A program made the translations under genes and the position numbers. Of a stretch of 64,000 nt of DNA, positions 42,592 to 50,516 are shown one piece after another. Source of the DNA: Microbulbifer elongatus (GTDB lineage: Bacteria; Pseudomonadota; Gammaproteobacteria; Pseudomonadales; Cellvibrionaceae); assembly GCF_020524885.1 (NCBI RefSeq), contig NZ_JAIVKJ010000002.1, forward strand, positions 372,001-436,000. Reading direction: 5' to 3'. Positions within the stretch are counted from its first letter, which is position 1. The number at the start of each line of letters is the position of its first letter. The notes beneath the pieces are model-generated. The model was not told the DNA's origin and ran no database searches. It saw only the letters and a program-made list of their open reading frames with translations.

Positions 42592-43373
42592 TGGCCACCC
42601 ACCCGCTTATTCGTTTTTGATCCACTGTCTTTGTGGTCTTCGGCTGAGCGCGCGCCGAGCAGCCAGCGCCCGATGCCGTGCAGCCGATTAAGTCCATCAT
42701 CCCCTGATTTACCAGTAATCGGTTGCAGCAGGTCTGCCAGTTCCCGTTGCCGAGCGCGGCTCAGCTCTTGGCTGCGCTCACTCAGGCTTACGATGGCCTG
42801 CTGGTCTTCCAGTTGCAGTCCGCGCGGTGGTGCTAGCGGCGTGACCTGCGGCAGTGCGGCAGATGCCGAGGCATTTTCCCGGTGTATCACGAGAGTACCC
42901 GCGGCGTGATCGCCGAGGCGTTGGAAGTCCCGGCTGCAGGTCATACTGATAATGCCTGCGCAATAACCGAAGGGTAGGAAGTCCGCAAAACGCAGCAGGT
43001 TACGCATGATGGACGGGCCCCAGCCGATGGGGGTGAGGTTGTCGTTGACCACGGCAATGGAAAACGCACGCTTGCCAGGGGTCTGACCACCGCGCATTAC
43101 CTCGAACACAACCGGGTAAAACCACTCGAGCACAAACGATACCAGTAGCCAGATGCCCACTCCGGCGTCGCCCGCGATGGTCATCGCTATCCCGAGTACG
43201 ATCAAGATCAGCGTGCGGTAAAACAGGTCGACGGAATAGGCCAGCATGCGCGGCACAGGACCCGCGACCTGTGCAGTGAGATCGATCCCTTCGGGGGTTT
43301 CAATTTCGTACAGGGTGTCGAGGCCGGTGATATCGGCAGGCGGGTGTGACGAAGACGGGCTGTTGTTTGGCAT
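42588..43373 (-). CDS. RDD family membrane protein
   Basis: 261 residues, ATG at 43373. The RDD motif region (RMLAYSVDLFYRTLILIVLGIA) starts the first of three transmembrane helices; the second Asp (DLF) fits the consensus. A polar C-terminal tail follows (LSERSQELSRARQREL). First gene of the operon; its stop overlaps the SpoIIM-like GTG by 4 bases. Confidence 0.9.
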   Translation of the reverse strand: MPNNSPSSSHPPADITGLDTLYEIETPEGIDLTAQVAGPVPRMLAYSVDLFYRTLILIVLGIAMTIAGDAGVGIWLLVSFVLEWFYPVVFEVMRGGQTPGKRAFSIAVVNDNLTPIGWGPSIMRNLLRFADFLPFGYCAGIISMTCSRDFQRLGDHAAGTLVIHRENASASAALPQVTPLAPPRGLQLEDQQAIVSLSERSQELSRARQRELADLLQPITGKSGDDGLNRLHGIGRWLLGARSAEDHKDSGSKTNKRVGGQ

Positions 43374-43439
43374 CGGGCAGAACTACGGCTTGTGCGACAT
43401 GGGAATTCTGAGATAAACCTGAAGGTGCATCCAGAAAGC

Positions 43440-43478
43440 TCCGGAGGGGGCGCTGCTTGTCGCAGTGCTTCCTCCGGA
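43440..43478. other. Strong 17-bp hairpin upstream of the RDD operon
   Basis: Arms 43440-43456 and 43462-43478 pair along all 17 positions on the plus strand (three G-U) with a TTGTC loop. On the minus strand three positions are A-C mismatches. It sits 8 bases after the BPSS1780-type stop and 67 bases before the RDD start. Either a terminator of the upstream gene or a leader structure of the RDD operon; no T-run of note. Confidence 0.45.
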
Positions 43479-43485
43479 CTGGAAA

Positions 43486-44238
43486 TCACATTTCCGGATT
43501 GGCTTCATGGCCGCCAAACATATTGCGGTACAGGATACCGTAAGCGATGCTCAGAATCGGAATTGCCCAGATAAGGCCGATCAAAAGCGCCAGAAAGCCG
43601 GCGACGTACAGCAGCATCATCACGATGGCAAAACCAAATACCGGGAACCAGTGCTTGGTGATCGCTTTGCGAGAGGTTTCCAGAGCCTGCCAGGGGCCCA
43701 TGTTTTTGTCGACGATCAGGGGCATCATCATCAGGTAACCGATCATCAGATAGATACCGGGCAAGATCAGCAGTACAAAGCCCAGTCCCACCAGCAGGTA
43801 CATGAGAATCATGCCCAGTGCCAGTGGCAGTATCTTGTCGAAATGGGCGAATACTTCGGTGCCGGAAACTTCTTCTTCACGCGCGATTTTCACGCCGATC
43901 ATGATCATGCCGGCGACAAGGGGTGCTGTGGCAAAAAGGATAATCAGCTGGGAAAGCAACGCGCCCACGCCCTGATTGGCTTCCGGGTCGGTGAACGACT
44001 GGCCGGTAACCATGGTGGCAATTAATGAAATAGCGACATAAGCCACCATGTACAGCAGAACGCCCAGCCACACGGTGCCCTTGTTGCCCTTGGTCTTGGC
44101 CCACGCTTCACTCAGGGTATCGCCGATGGCGACCTGGTAATCCCCCGCGAGTGCCCCGGGGATGGAGCCCATATTGGCGCTGCTGCCGTGATCAGCCGCC
44201 AGTTCGGCCTGTGGCGCATTGTAGATATCACTGCTCAT
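43486..44238 (-). CDS. BPSS1780 family membrane protein
   Basis: 250 residues from the ATG at 44238 (AAGGAA 8 bases upstream); the frame upstream lacks hydrophobic or family sequence. N-terminal polar stretch (YNAPQAELAADHG), then the BPSS1780 repeat core (GTVWLGVLLYMVAYVAISLIA) and six transmembrane helices with a conserved Gly/Pro. The family is widespread in proteobacteria with unknown function. It lies between the RDD operon and the DUF2237 gene. Confidence 0.78.
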   Translation of the reverse strand: MSSDIYNAPQAELAADHGSSANMGSIPGALAGDYQVAIGDTLSEAWAKTKGNKGTVWLGVLLYMVAYVAISLIATMVTGQSFTDPEANQGVGALLSQLIILFATAPLVAGMIMIGVKIAREEEVSGTEVFAHFDKILPLALGMILMYLLVGLGFVLLILPGIYLMIGYLMMMPLIVDKNMGPWQALETSRKAITKHWFPVFGFAIVMMLLYVAGFLALLIGLIWAIPILSIAYGILYRNMFGGHEANPEM

Positions 44239-44278
44239 GGTCGAAATTCCTTGATCGATTTTTTTTGTCATTCTTGGT

Positions 44279-44327
44279 GCCGGCCATACATCCAAAGCCG
44301 GTTTCCCAGTAGAAAACCGGAGCCGGC
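44279..44327 (-). promoter_or_regulatory. Nested hairpin in leader of the BPSS1780 gene
   Basis: GCCGGC at both ends (44279-44284, 44322-44327) encloses CCGGTTT / AAACCGG (44298-44304, 44314-44320). The structure lies 40-90 bases before the start codon at 44238. It is a candidate structured leader; no known riboswitch is recognised. Confidence 0.3.
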
Positions 44328-44422
44328 AACAGGGCCTGCAACGATAACACAGGTCCGAAGGCGATTGGCGCGGTATGCCCCTATTTGTAAGCGCCTGTAA
44401 TTGGGCCTTCTGGGCGCTACCA

Positions 44423-44443
44423 TTGCGCACATATAATTGCGCA
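44423..44443 (+). promoter_or_regulatory. Promoter -10 flanked by TTGCGCA repeats
   Basis: TTGCGCA (44423-44429) and TTGCGCA (44437-44443) flank TATAAT (44432-44437). The -35 (TTCTGG, about 44408) is poor, which is compatible with activator control. It would serve the DUF2237 gene about 64 bases downstream. Confidence 0.4.
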
Positions 44444-44506
44444 AGACCGCCTGATAGAAATGTTGGGCAGACACTTGATCAACTTACAAAGTGAAGAGGA
44501 ATGAGC

Positions 44507-44896
44507 ATGGCAATCACACTGGAAATGCACGATTCGAAGAATGTGTTCGGTGAGCCCCTCATCCCCTGCAGTAGCGACCCACTGACCGGGTTCTTCCGCG
44601 ATGGCTGCTGTAATACCAACGATCAGGATATGGGGTCCCACACGGTCTGTGTTGAAGTGACCCGGGATTTCTTACGATTTTCACGTGATCGTGGCAATGA
44701 CCTGAGTACTCCAGTAGAGGAATTCGGATTTCCGGGGCTGAACCCGGGAGATCGCTGGTGCCTGTGTGCGGCGCGCTGGCTGGAGGCGGAGCAGGCCAAT
44801 ATGGCACCGCGGGTGTTTTTGCAGCGCACTCACGTACGGGCTTTGGAAATTGTTCCGTTGGAAGTTTTGCGGCAGTACGCGGCCGATTTGAATTGA
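44507..44896 (+). CDS. DUF2237 family protein
   Basis: 129 residues from the ATG at 44507 (AGAGGA 6 bases upstream; the ATG at 44501 abuts it). DUF2237 signature: KNVFGEPLIPCSSDPLTGFFRDGCC, HTVCVEVTRDFL and GDRWCLCAARWLEA with conserved Cys. Small cytoplasmic family of unknown function, common in gammaproteobacteria. Two CC/CLC pairs could bind metal. Single gene. Confidence 0.9.
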   Translation: MAITLEMHDSKNVFGEPLIPCSSDPLTGFFRDGCCNTNDQDMGSHTVCVEVTRDFLRFSRDRGNDLSTPVEEFGFPGLNPGDRWCLCAARWLEAEQANMAPRVFLQRTHVRALEIVPLEVLRQYAADLN

Positions 44897-44962
44897 TCGC
44901 AGCGCTTGCGTTGAAAATGGCGGCGGGAAAGAAATACTGGAGAGAAATAAAGATGCTCTGAA

Positions 44963-44981
44963 GTAAGCCCTCCTGGCTTAC
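44963..44981. other. Hairpin after the DUF2237 gene
   Basis: GTAAGCC / GGCTTAC with the 5-nt loop CTCCT, about 70 bases after the stop, without a T-tract. Weak terminator candidate. The rest of the 290-base gap to 45190 shows nothing clear. Confidence 0.35.
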
Positions 44982-45189
44982 CCAGAGCCAGCCTTGCGGC
45001 TGATAACCAACTCACAGGATGAAGAATGTTGGTGAGCGCGGTTTCCATTCCGGCCAATTTCTCTCTCTGAGAAACTGACCCGCTCGATGGATAGAATGCG
45101 CCTGTTACCGAAATTCAACAATAGCTCTTACTGATCAAATTCGATGAAATTAGCGTGAATTTGTGACCGCTTCCCGAAGCTTTATTCAC

Positions 45190-45996
45190 TTATTGCTGAA
45201 TCAACCCTTCACTCATGCACTTGGAGATCAGCTGACCGGTCGTTTTGCAGTTGGCTTTTTTGAGGATATTTTTCCGGTGGTTTTTTACCGTATTGGGAGA
45301 GATATTCATGATCTTTGCGATATCGACACTGGTTCTCCCACTACTCAACAGATTGAGCACTTCCAGTTCTCGCTTGGTCAACACGGAATGTGTTGCCATG
45401 GGTTTATCGTCTTCATCGAGCACGTCGATATTCAGAAAGCTTTCCCGCCCGTGAAGATCGAGCAGCGAGAGTTTGTGGTTGTTGCGATTGGTGAGATGAG
45501 ATACGTCCGTATGGATACAGAGCGTTTTGGTTGCGCGATACCTGTCATCGGTTGCCAGAATGATCGCCTGGCGATTGAACAGGCGATAACTTCCGTCCGC
45601 TACGAGCATTCTTCCACTGTAGGAGATTTTGTAGTCCTTTATCCGCCCAATACCAATGCGGTTTTTCAATAATGACAGCGCAGTCTGTTCCGCTCGGCTG
45701 GTAAAGAGAAGATCGTCCGGGTGGCTCCGATCAATGATCGACTGAATAGTGGTGAGCTCTGGGTCCAGCCCGAGGATATGTTTGATTGCAGGGCTGACGA
45801 GCATGGGCTTTTCCCGCCTGGAGGCGTCAAGCACGTAATAGTATGTGCTGCCCGCACTGAAAGTGCTTGCTATAAACTGGTCCAATTCATAGCGTTGCTG
45901 GGAGCTGGCGATATCCCGTTTGCCGAAAAATTCGGGAATACTATGCCATGCCCGATGGTTCGGACTTTTTTGTGGCTCTAGAAAATCCGACCCCAT
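45190..45996 (-). CDS. PAS-LuxR transcriptional regulator, copy 1
   Basis: 268 residues. N-terminal PAS-like domain (about 40-170, YYYVLDASRREKPMLVSPAIKHILGLDPEL and ISYSGRMLVADGSYRLFNRQ) then a C-terminal LuxR/NarL HTH (TKRELEVLNLLSSGRTSVDIAKIMNISPNTVKNHRKNILKK). No receiver domain, so it is a ligand-sensing single-component regulator. Tandem paralogue of the gene at 46207. A TGTGATT palindrome lies 50-67 bases upstream. Confidence 0.86.
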   Translation of the reverse strand: MGSDFLEPQKSPNHRAWHSIPEFFGKRDIASSQQRYELDQFIASTFSAGSTYYYVLDASRREKPMLVSPAIKHILGLDPELTTIQSIIDRSHPDDLLFTSRAEQTALSLLKNRIGIGRIKDYKISYSGRMLVADGSYRLFNRQAIILATDDRYRATKTLCIHTDVSHLTNRNNHKLSLLDLHGRESFLNIDVLDEDDKPMATHSVLTKRELEVLNLLSSGRTSVDIAKIMNISPNTVKNHRKNILKKANCKTTGQLISKCMSEGLIQQ

Positions 45997-46045
45997 TTCC
46001 CCGTTCTCGTCTGATTTTTTTAATTTTTCTTCTTATGCTGTTTGC

Positions 46046-46063
46046 AATCACAAAGATGTGATT
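46046..46063. promoter_or_regulatory. AATCACA-N4-TGTGATT palindrome
   Basis: Perfect 7+7 inverted repeat, 50-67 bases upstream of the PAS-LuxR copy 1 start. The half TGTGATT also occurs in the CRP-like site before copy 2. Candidate shared operator. Confidence 0.5.
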
Positions 46064-46206
46064 TCCATCGCGAAGCTGCTCTGGGTTTATAGCAAAAAAA
46101 GTAATAGCTGACACACGGTTTTTAGACGATCGATCAGTTATGTCTGAATTAAAATCGGGTTTATCCTCGATGATGCTGCAAAGTCACAATAGGCATGTTT
46201 GAGGGT

Positions 46207-47004
46207 TCAAATAAATCCCTCCGTGATACACAGGGCCATAAGTTGATTCATGTTTTGACAGTCAGCCTTTTTCAAAATCCTTTTCCGGTGATTTTTGATG
46301 GTGAATTCCGATAGTGAAAGTTCCCGGCCAATTTCTGCACTGGTCATTCCCTTTGCCACCAGCTTGATCACCGAAATCTCACGCGCGGTAAAAAGTGGCT
46401 CGCGAGCCCGAATATCGTCTACGTGACCATCGACAGCGAGGTTGAGATAGGAGGGCTCCCCGTTCATCCCGATCAGTGAGAGACGCCGGTTGTTACTAAC
46501 GGTCAGGTGAGAAATATCGGTGTGCACGTTGAGTGCTTTGCCAATTCCGCCCTGTCCATCGGTCGTCAGTACCACCGACTGGTGGTTGAAGAGGCGGTAG
46601 CTGCCGCCTCTGACCCGGAATCGGAAACAGTAGGAAATTTTATAGTCGCTCACCTTGTGCATGCCGATTTTTTCCTGGAATAACCGGATCGCGGTAGCCT
46701 CGGCGCGAGCGACAAATTCCATATCGTCGGGGTGAATCTGATCGAGAATACCCTGGAATGTGACGGTCTCCAGATCGAGGTCGTGCATCTGCTCTACCTG
46801 AGGGCTTACATAAAGCAGCTCCAGATCAAACAGGTCAAACACGTAGTGGTAGAAGGGGCCATTACTGAATATAGAGCTGACCAGGTCATCCACCCTGAAC
46901 TGTGCCAGCTCGGTCTTACGCTTGGCGAACAGCGCTCTGCGGCCGTCCCATACATCCGTCAACAGCGCGGTTTTTGGTTTTGTTTCTAGAATCTCTTTAG
47001 CCAC
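46207..47004 (-). CDS. PAS-LuxR transcriptional regulator, copy 2
   Basis: 265 residues from a GTG at 47004 with AAGGA upstream. Same layout as copy 1: PAS-like domain with the shared core (FYHYVFDLFDLELLYVSPQVEQM; ISYCFRFRVRGGSYRLFNHQSVVL; HTDISHLT) and LuxR HTH (TAREISVIKLVAKGMTSAEIGRELSLSEFTIKNHRKRILKK). The two copies have clearly diverged, so they may read different ligands or form heterodimers. A near-perfect CRP-type site is 80-101 bases upstream. Confidence 0.86.
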   Translation of the reverse strand: MAKEILETKPKTALLTDVWDGRRALFAKRKTELAQFRVDDLVSSIFSNGPFYHYVFDLFDLELLYVSPQVEQMHDLDLETVTFQGILDQIHPDDMEFVARAEATAIRLFQEKIGMHKVSDYKISYCFRFRVRGGSYRLFNHQSVVLTTDGQGGIGKALNVHTDISHLTVSNNRRLSLIGMNGEPSYLNLAVDGHVDDIRAREPLFTAREISVIKLVAKGMTSAEIGRELSLSEFTIKNHRKRILKKADCQNMNQLMALCITEGFI

Positions 47005-47311
47005 GTCTGAGAGTCCTTAAGTATCCCGAATCCCGTGCCAGGGAGGCCCGTACAATTTTTCTACAAAATGCGTCACTGTGCGCAAATGTGATTTGCGTCA
47101 CAAGATTGCTGAGACTTTTGTATCAGCTTTGAGGCTTAAAACCAACACTAATTGGTACGGATGCGCAAATTGCAGGGAATAATTTTGCGCCAAGACAGGA
47201 ATGAATGTTTCGTGGCGGGTCTGGAGGGAGGATGTACTGGCTGTTGCTCCATTCGCGGCCACACAATACCGGTGGGCCGCGAGCGAAGTCTGGCGAGGTT
47301 GCCGGTATTCG
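47005..47311. other. Intergenic region between PAS-LuxR copy 2 and the TonB gene
   Basis: 307 bases without a gene. It contains the CRP-like site (47084-47105) and a hairpin GCGCAAATT / AATTTTGCGC (47163-47190) that lies about 120 bases after the TonB gene stop and has no T-run on the minus strand. Confidence 0.6.
47084..47105. promoter_or_regulatory. CRP-type binding site
   Basis: AAATGTGA-TTTGCG-TCACAAGA matches the CRP consensus TGTGA-N6-TCACA exactly in both half-sites. It also sits in a larger inverted repeat, TGTG-CGCAAAT / ATTTGCG-TCACA. It lies 80-101 bases upstream of the PAS-LuxR copy 2 GTG. A Vfr/CRP-like activator is the likely ligand. Confidence 0.75.
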
Positions 47312-48364
47312 TCAGGAGGGCAGGAAGTCAATGGAGTAGTTGAGCGTAGATTTCTGCACGTTGGCCGCGCCGAAATTGATCAGCCTGATCCGCGCCAACA
47401 GTTTGCGCTCCAGATCTGGGCTGTCCAGCTCACTACTTACGAGACTGACCGCGGAAATGGTCCCGTTGGCTTCGATCACCAGCTTCACGGTCACCTTGCC
47501 GGCAAGCGTGGGATCGCGGCGCAGGGCGCGGTTGTAAATCGCGAAGATGGCCCCCTTGTTGGCTTCCATTACTTGGCGAATGGATTCCTCGCCGCGGGTC
47601 CCGCGCTCGCGGCGCGCTTCCCTGGCGCTGGACTTGGCCGCCACTGTGGCCTCAGCGACTTCGACCTGAGTAGTCTCACGCCCAGACAGGGCCGAACCGC
47701 CGGTATTGCGACTCAGCTGTCCGGTATTGATGCCGCCGCTGGATGCCTTGGACTTGTCGCTGATCAGGGAACGGTCGATTTTCTGCGCTGTTGCCGCGCC
47801 GCTGGCCAGGCTGTTGGCATTGGCCACCTGGGATACGTCGAGGCTGTCGCGCATATCCATGAGGTCGTCCTGAAGCTGCATCAGGCCGCTATTAGCCGCC
47901 TTCTCCCGCGCCTTGGCGACCTCCGCAGCCGGAGCCTTCTCGGTCAAAGGCTTCGGTTTTACGGTCTTGATCGGCTCTGGTTTGGGCTTTGGCTTTTCAA
48001 TTGGCTTGGGTTTTTCTTTTTTTATTTCCTTTGGCTTTTCTTTCTTTTTCTCTACCGGTTTCGGCTTGGGTTTTTCAACCGGTTTGGGTAATTCTTTCTT
48101 TTCCAGAATCACCCGTGCAAGCTGCGGCGGCAGTTTCTCGGCCTGCTCGCGGGTAAGCTCCGGCGCAGGAATAAAAGTAAAAAGTGCGCCCACCACTAAA
48201 AAAGCTGCCATGCCGCTTTTGAGGAACTTGCTAAACCGCTGGTCTTCTTCTTCGGTAGAGGCCCAGGGCAACACGGAGTTGTAGTAGTGCCACGGCATCA
48301 TTGCCGGGCGTCCCTGGGATTGGGCGAGTACTGAATTGGCTGAATGGAAGGTCGCTGTGCTCAT
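47312..48364 (-). CDS. TonB-type energy transducer, AgmX/PglI C-terminal domain
   Basis: 350 residues from the ATG at 48364 (AAGGAGG upstream); longer frame lacks function. One helix (AAFLVVGALFTFIPAPE) after a 50-residue cytoplasmic N-terminus. A KP/EKP-rich periplasmic spacer (PKPVEKPKPKPVEKKKEKP) spans the periplasm. The C-terminal domain (RQVMEANKGAIFAIYNRALRRDPTLAGKV.VKLVI) is the AgmX/PglI type seen in Myxococcus GltG/GltJ, not the classic TonB fold. Last gene of the ExbB-ExbD-ExbD-TonB set. Confidence 0.88.
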   Translation of the reverse strand: MSTATFHSANSVLAQSQGRPAMMPWHYYNSVLPWASTEEEDQRFSKFLKSGMAAFLVVGALFTFIPAPELTREQAEKLPPQLARVILEKKELPKPVEKPKPKPVEKKKEKPKEIKKEKPKPIEKPKPKPEPIKTVKPKPLTEKAPAAEVAKAREKAANSGLMQLQDDLMDMRDSLDVSQVANANSLASGAATAQKIDRSLISDKSKASSGGINTGQLSRNTGGSALSGRETTQVEVAEATVAAKSSAREARRERGTRGEESIRQVMEANKGAIFAIYNRALRRDPTLAGKVTVKLVIEANGTISAVSLVSSELDSPDLERKLLARIRLINFGAANVQKSTLNYSIDFLPS

Positions 48365-48380
48365 GATTGCGGCCCCTCCT

Positions 48381-48902
48381 TCAGCGACCGGCGGCCGGTG
48401 CGGCCGGGTCTTGCGGTGCTGTCTGGGTGACGGCGAGATCAATATCCCGGTAGTCCGCCGCGGCACAGGTATTCATGATTTTTTTGAGCAGTGCGTAGGG
48501 CACTTCCTCATCCCCGAGAATGGTCACCGGGCGGCCCACTGATTGCTTTTCTTCCGGCAGCGGCTCTGCGCGGCTGGCCAGGTATTGGAGCTCTTTCAGC
48601 AGTGGTTGTATCTGCTCCTTATTCGCATCAATCTGTGCCACATTCGCGATTACGCGATTGCCCACCAGTAACTGCTCTCCGTTTACCCGTACCACGGTTG
48701 TGGTGTCCGGCTTCTCGGTGGACGTGGACTCCGGTAGTTTGATGGTCTTGTCTGCCTGAAGTACTTCCACTTCAGAGGAGTTCACCAGCAGGAAGAACAC
48801 CAGAATGGTGAAGATATCCATCAGGGATACCAGGTTCAGCTTGGTCTGCTTGTGCCGGCGCTGCTTGCGCCCTTTCAGCTTTCCGCCGATCGTCGCTTTC
48901 AT
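48381..48902 (-). CDS. ExbD/TolR family protein (with channel Asp)
   Basis: 173 residues, ATG at 48902 overlapping the upstream ExbD stop (ATGA). Basic N-terminus, then the helix LVSLMDIFTILVFFLLVNSS with the conserved proton-path Asp29. A periplasmic domain follows (VNGEQLLVGNRVIANV). It should sit in the ring formed by ExbB and transmit proton-motive force to the TonB-type protein. Confidence 0.9.
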   Translation of the reverse strand: MKATIGGKLKGRKQRRHKQTKLNLVSLMDIFTILVFFLLVNSSEVEVLQADKTIKLPESTSTEKPDTTTVVRVNGEQLLVGNRVIANVAQIDANKEQIQPLLKELQYLASRAEPLPEEKQSVGRPVTILGDEEVPYALLKKIMNTCAAADYRDIDLAVTQTAPQDPAAPAAGR

Positions 48903-49438
48903 ATTCCGTTGCCTGCCAGCTGTTCGTCTGTTGCCTGTGCGTCAATCACAGGCGCGTCCCCCAGGGAGATCTGCGGAAACAGTTCCGCATCCACTACCGA
49001 GGCAGCCACGACTGCGCGGAAAGAGCGCGCGGTATCCATGGCTGTCACCAGGGTGCAATAGGGGGTGCCCGGTTCAGAGAGGATGACCAGGTCTTTCTTG
49101 TCGATATCCTTTTCCCGCAGGCTCCGTTTCACTTCCTGCAATACATCGGACACCAGCTTGAAATCCGGCTCTCCGTCCCGGTTGGCAATACGCTTTACGC
49201 GAATTCCCGCCGGATAGTTGATGTCGATGTACTCTTTGCGCAGCACCAGCTCCAGCTGCCGATTTTCTTTCTGGTCCTCAACGGCGGGGTCACTCAACCC
49301 CGGAAGGTTAAGGTTCAGCACAGAAATATGGGAAAACACCATATTCAACAGCAATACGGGGACCAGCACGGTCATCAGGCTCATAAATGAGGTGATGTCC
49401 AGATCCGGATCGGTTTCCAGCCTGCGTCGGATAGCCAT
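48899..49438 (-). CDS. ExbD/TolR-like protein lacking the channel Asp
   Basis: 179 residues. N-terminus MAIRRRLETDPDLDITSF, then the helix MSLMTVLVPVLLLNMVF. Aligned to the other ExbD, the conserved Asp of the helix (Asp29 there) is Ser20 here, so it probably cannot carry the proton by itself. The rest has normal ExbD length, with a periplasmic domain (ELVLRKEYIDINYPAG). Two ExbD genes beside one ExbB is the arrangement of the Myxococcus AglRQS motor. Confidence 0.88.
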   Translation of the reverse strand: MAIRRRLETDPDLDITSFMSLMTVLVPVLLLNMVFSHISVLNLNLPGLSDPAVEDQKENRQLELVLRKEYIDINYPAGIRVKRIANRDGEPDFKLVSDVLQEVKRSLREKDIDKKDLVILSEPGTPYCTLVTAMDTARSFRAVVAASVVDAELFPQISLGDAPVIDAQATDEQLAGNGI

Positions 49439-49486
49439 GGCTCTCTCTTGTTATCTGATTACGCGTTAGTTTTACGTCGCCTCAAA

Positions 49487-50173
49487 TCAGGCGGTGGCGC
49501 CAGCTTTTGCTGCCGGGCGCGCCGCGGATTCAGTTTTCTGGCCACGGGTCAGGGTAATCAGATTGAGAAATTTCACACCGGCCATTTCCAGGCTGTCGAT
49601 AATCTCGTTGGTCTTGTTCTGCAGCATGGAATAGGCGAGCAGCAGCGGAATCGCAGAGATCAGGCCGAAGGCGGTGGTGTTCATGGCTACGGAAATACTG
49701 GAAGAAAGCATGGACGCTTTCTCGGACGGATCCGCATTGGCTACCGCGGTAAAGGCGGCGATCAGGCCGATAATGGTGCCGAGCAGGCCCAGCAGGGTGG
49801 CGATATTAGCGAGGGTGGCCAGGTAATTGGTGCGTTTTTCCAGGCGCGGCACCGCTTCGAGGATGCTCTCCTCGATGGCCATGGCAATGTTCTCATCCTT
49901 GCGCGCATGCTGGGCAGTGGAAATGCCAGCGGCGACGATCTGGCTCATCGGCGCTTTTTCACCCTGAGAGAACTTGAGTGCGGCGGCAAAGTTACGCTGC
50001 TGCATCATCGGCAGTACTTGACCGTAAGCGCGGCGGTTGGCCATTTTGGCGCGGGACAGGAATACCCAGCGCTCCACTACAAGAACGATGCCGATCACCA
50101 GTACCAGCGCGATGGGGTACATGAAGGGACCGCCGTTCTGGAAGAAACGCAGCAGTGTGTTGAAAAATTCCAT
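49487..50173 (-). CDS. ExbB/TolQ/MotA family proton channel protein
   Basis: 228 residues from the ATG at 50173 (GGAG 9 bases upstream; a TTG at 50179 is also in frame). N-terminal helix (FMYPIALVLVIGIVLVVERW), a cytoplasmic loop, and a C-terminal helix pair with ATLLGLLGTIIGLIAAF and NTTAFGLISAIPLLLAY, the conserved channel core with Thr and Pro. Acts with the two ExbD proteins. It is in the middle of a cluster with TPR proteins, not an iron gene. Confidence 0.93.
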   Translation of the reverse strand: MEFFNTLLRFFQNGGPFMYPIALVLVIGIVLVVERWVFLSRAKMANRRAYGQVLPMMQQRNFAAALKFSQGEKAPMSQIVAAGISTAQHARKDENIAMAIEESILEAVPRLEKRTNYLATLANIATLLGLLGTIIGLIAAFTAVANADPSEKASMLSSSISVAMNTTAFGLISAIPLLLAYSMLQNKTNEIIDSLEMAGVKFLNLITLTRGQKTESAARPAAKAGATA

Positions 50174-50225
50174 GGTCAAATCTCCGGGACGTAAGATTTT
50201 TGTTTATAAAAATTGTTCTGGTGCT

Positions 50226-50513
50226 TTATTGCTGTTCTGAATTATCTGGCTGCAGCAGTTTTATTTCCCGCTGCAGCTCCGAGTATTCCTGATGCTGAAA
50301 TGTGTGGTTGATGGCGTTGGGCAAAGTGCTTTCAATTTTTTCCAGGCTGTTGGCCTGCTTCCAGGGAATGATATACAGCACCTTGGGCTGTTCCTGGCTG
50401 CCGATAATTGTGGATTCGAGGGTAATCACCTCACCATTATCTTCCTGTGATATCGCCACACCGGGGGCGAGCAGTATATACGCGGCGAGTGCCGACAAGA
50501 TTTTTTTAATCAC
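50226..50513 (-). CDS. Small exported protein of the TPR/ExbBD cluster
   Basis: 95 residues from a GTG at 50513, 3 bases after the TPR lipoprotein stop. Signal peptide (MIKKILSALAAYILLAPGVAIS), then a polar protein containing QEQPKVLYIIPWKQANSLEKI. No family is recognised. It is coupled to the TPR lipoprotein gene and precedes exbB, so it is probably a component of the envelope complex. Confidence 0.72.
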   Translation of the reverse strand: MIKKILSALAAYILLAPGVAISQEDNGEVITLESTIIGSQEQPKVLYIIPWKQANSLEKIESTLPNAINHTFQHQEYSELQREIKLLQPDNSEQQ

Positions 50514-50516
50514 CGG

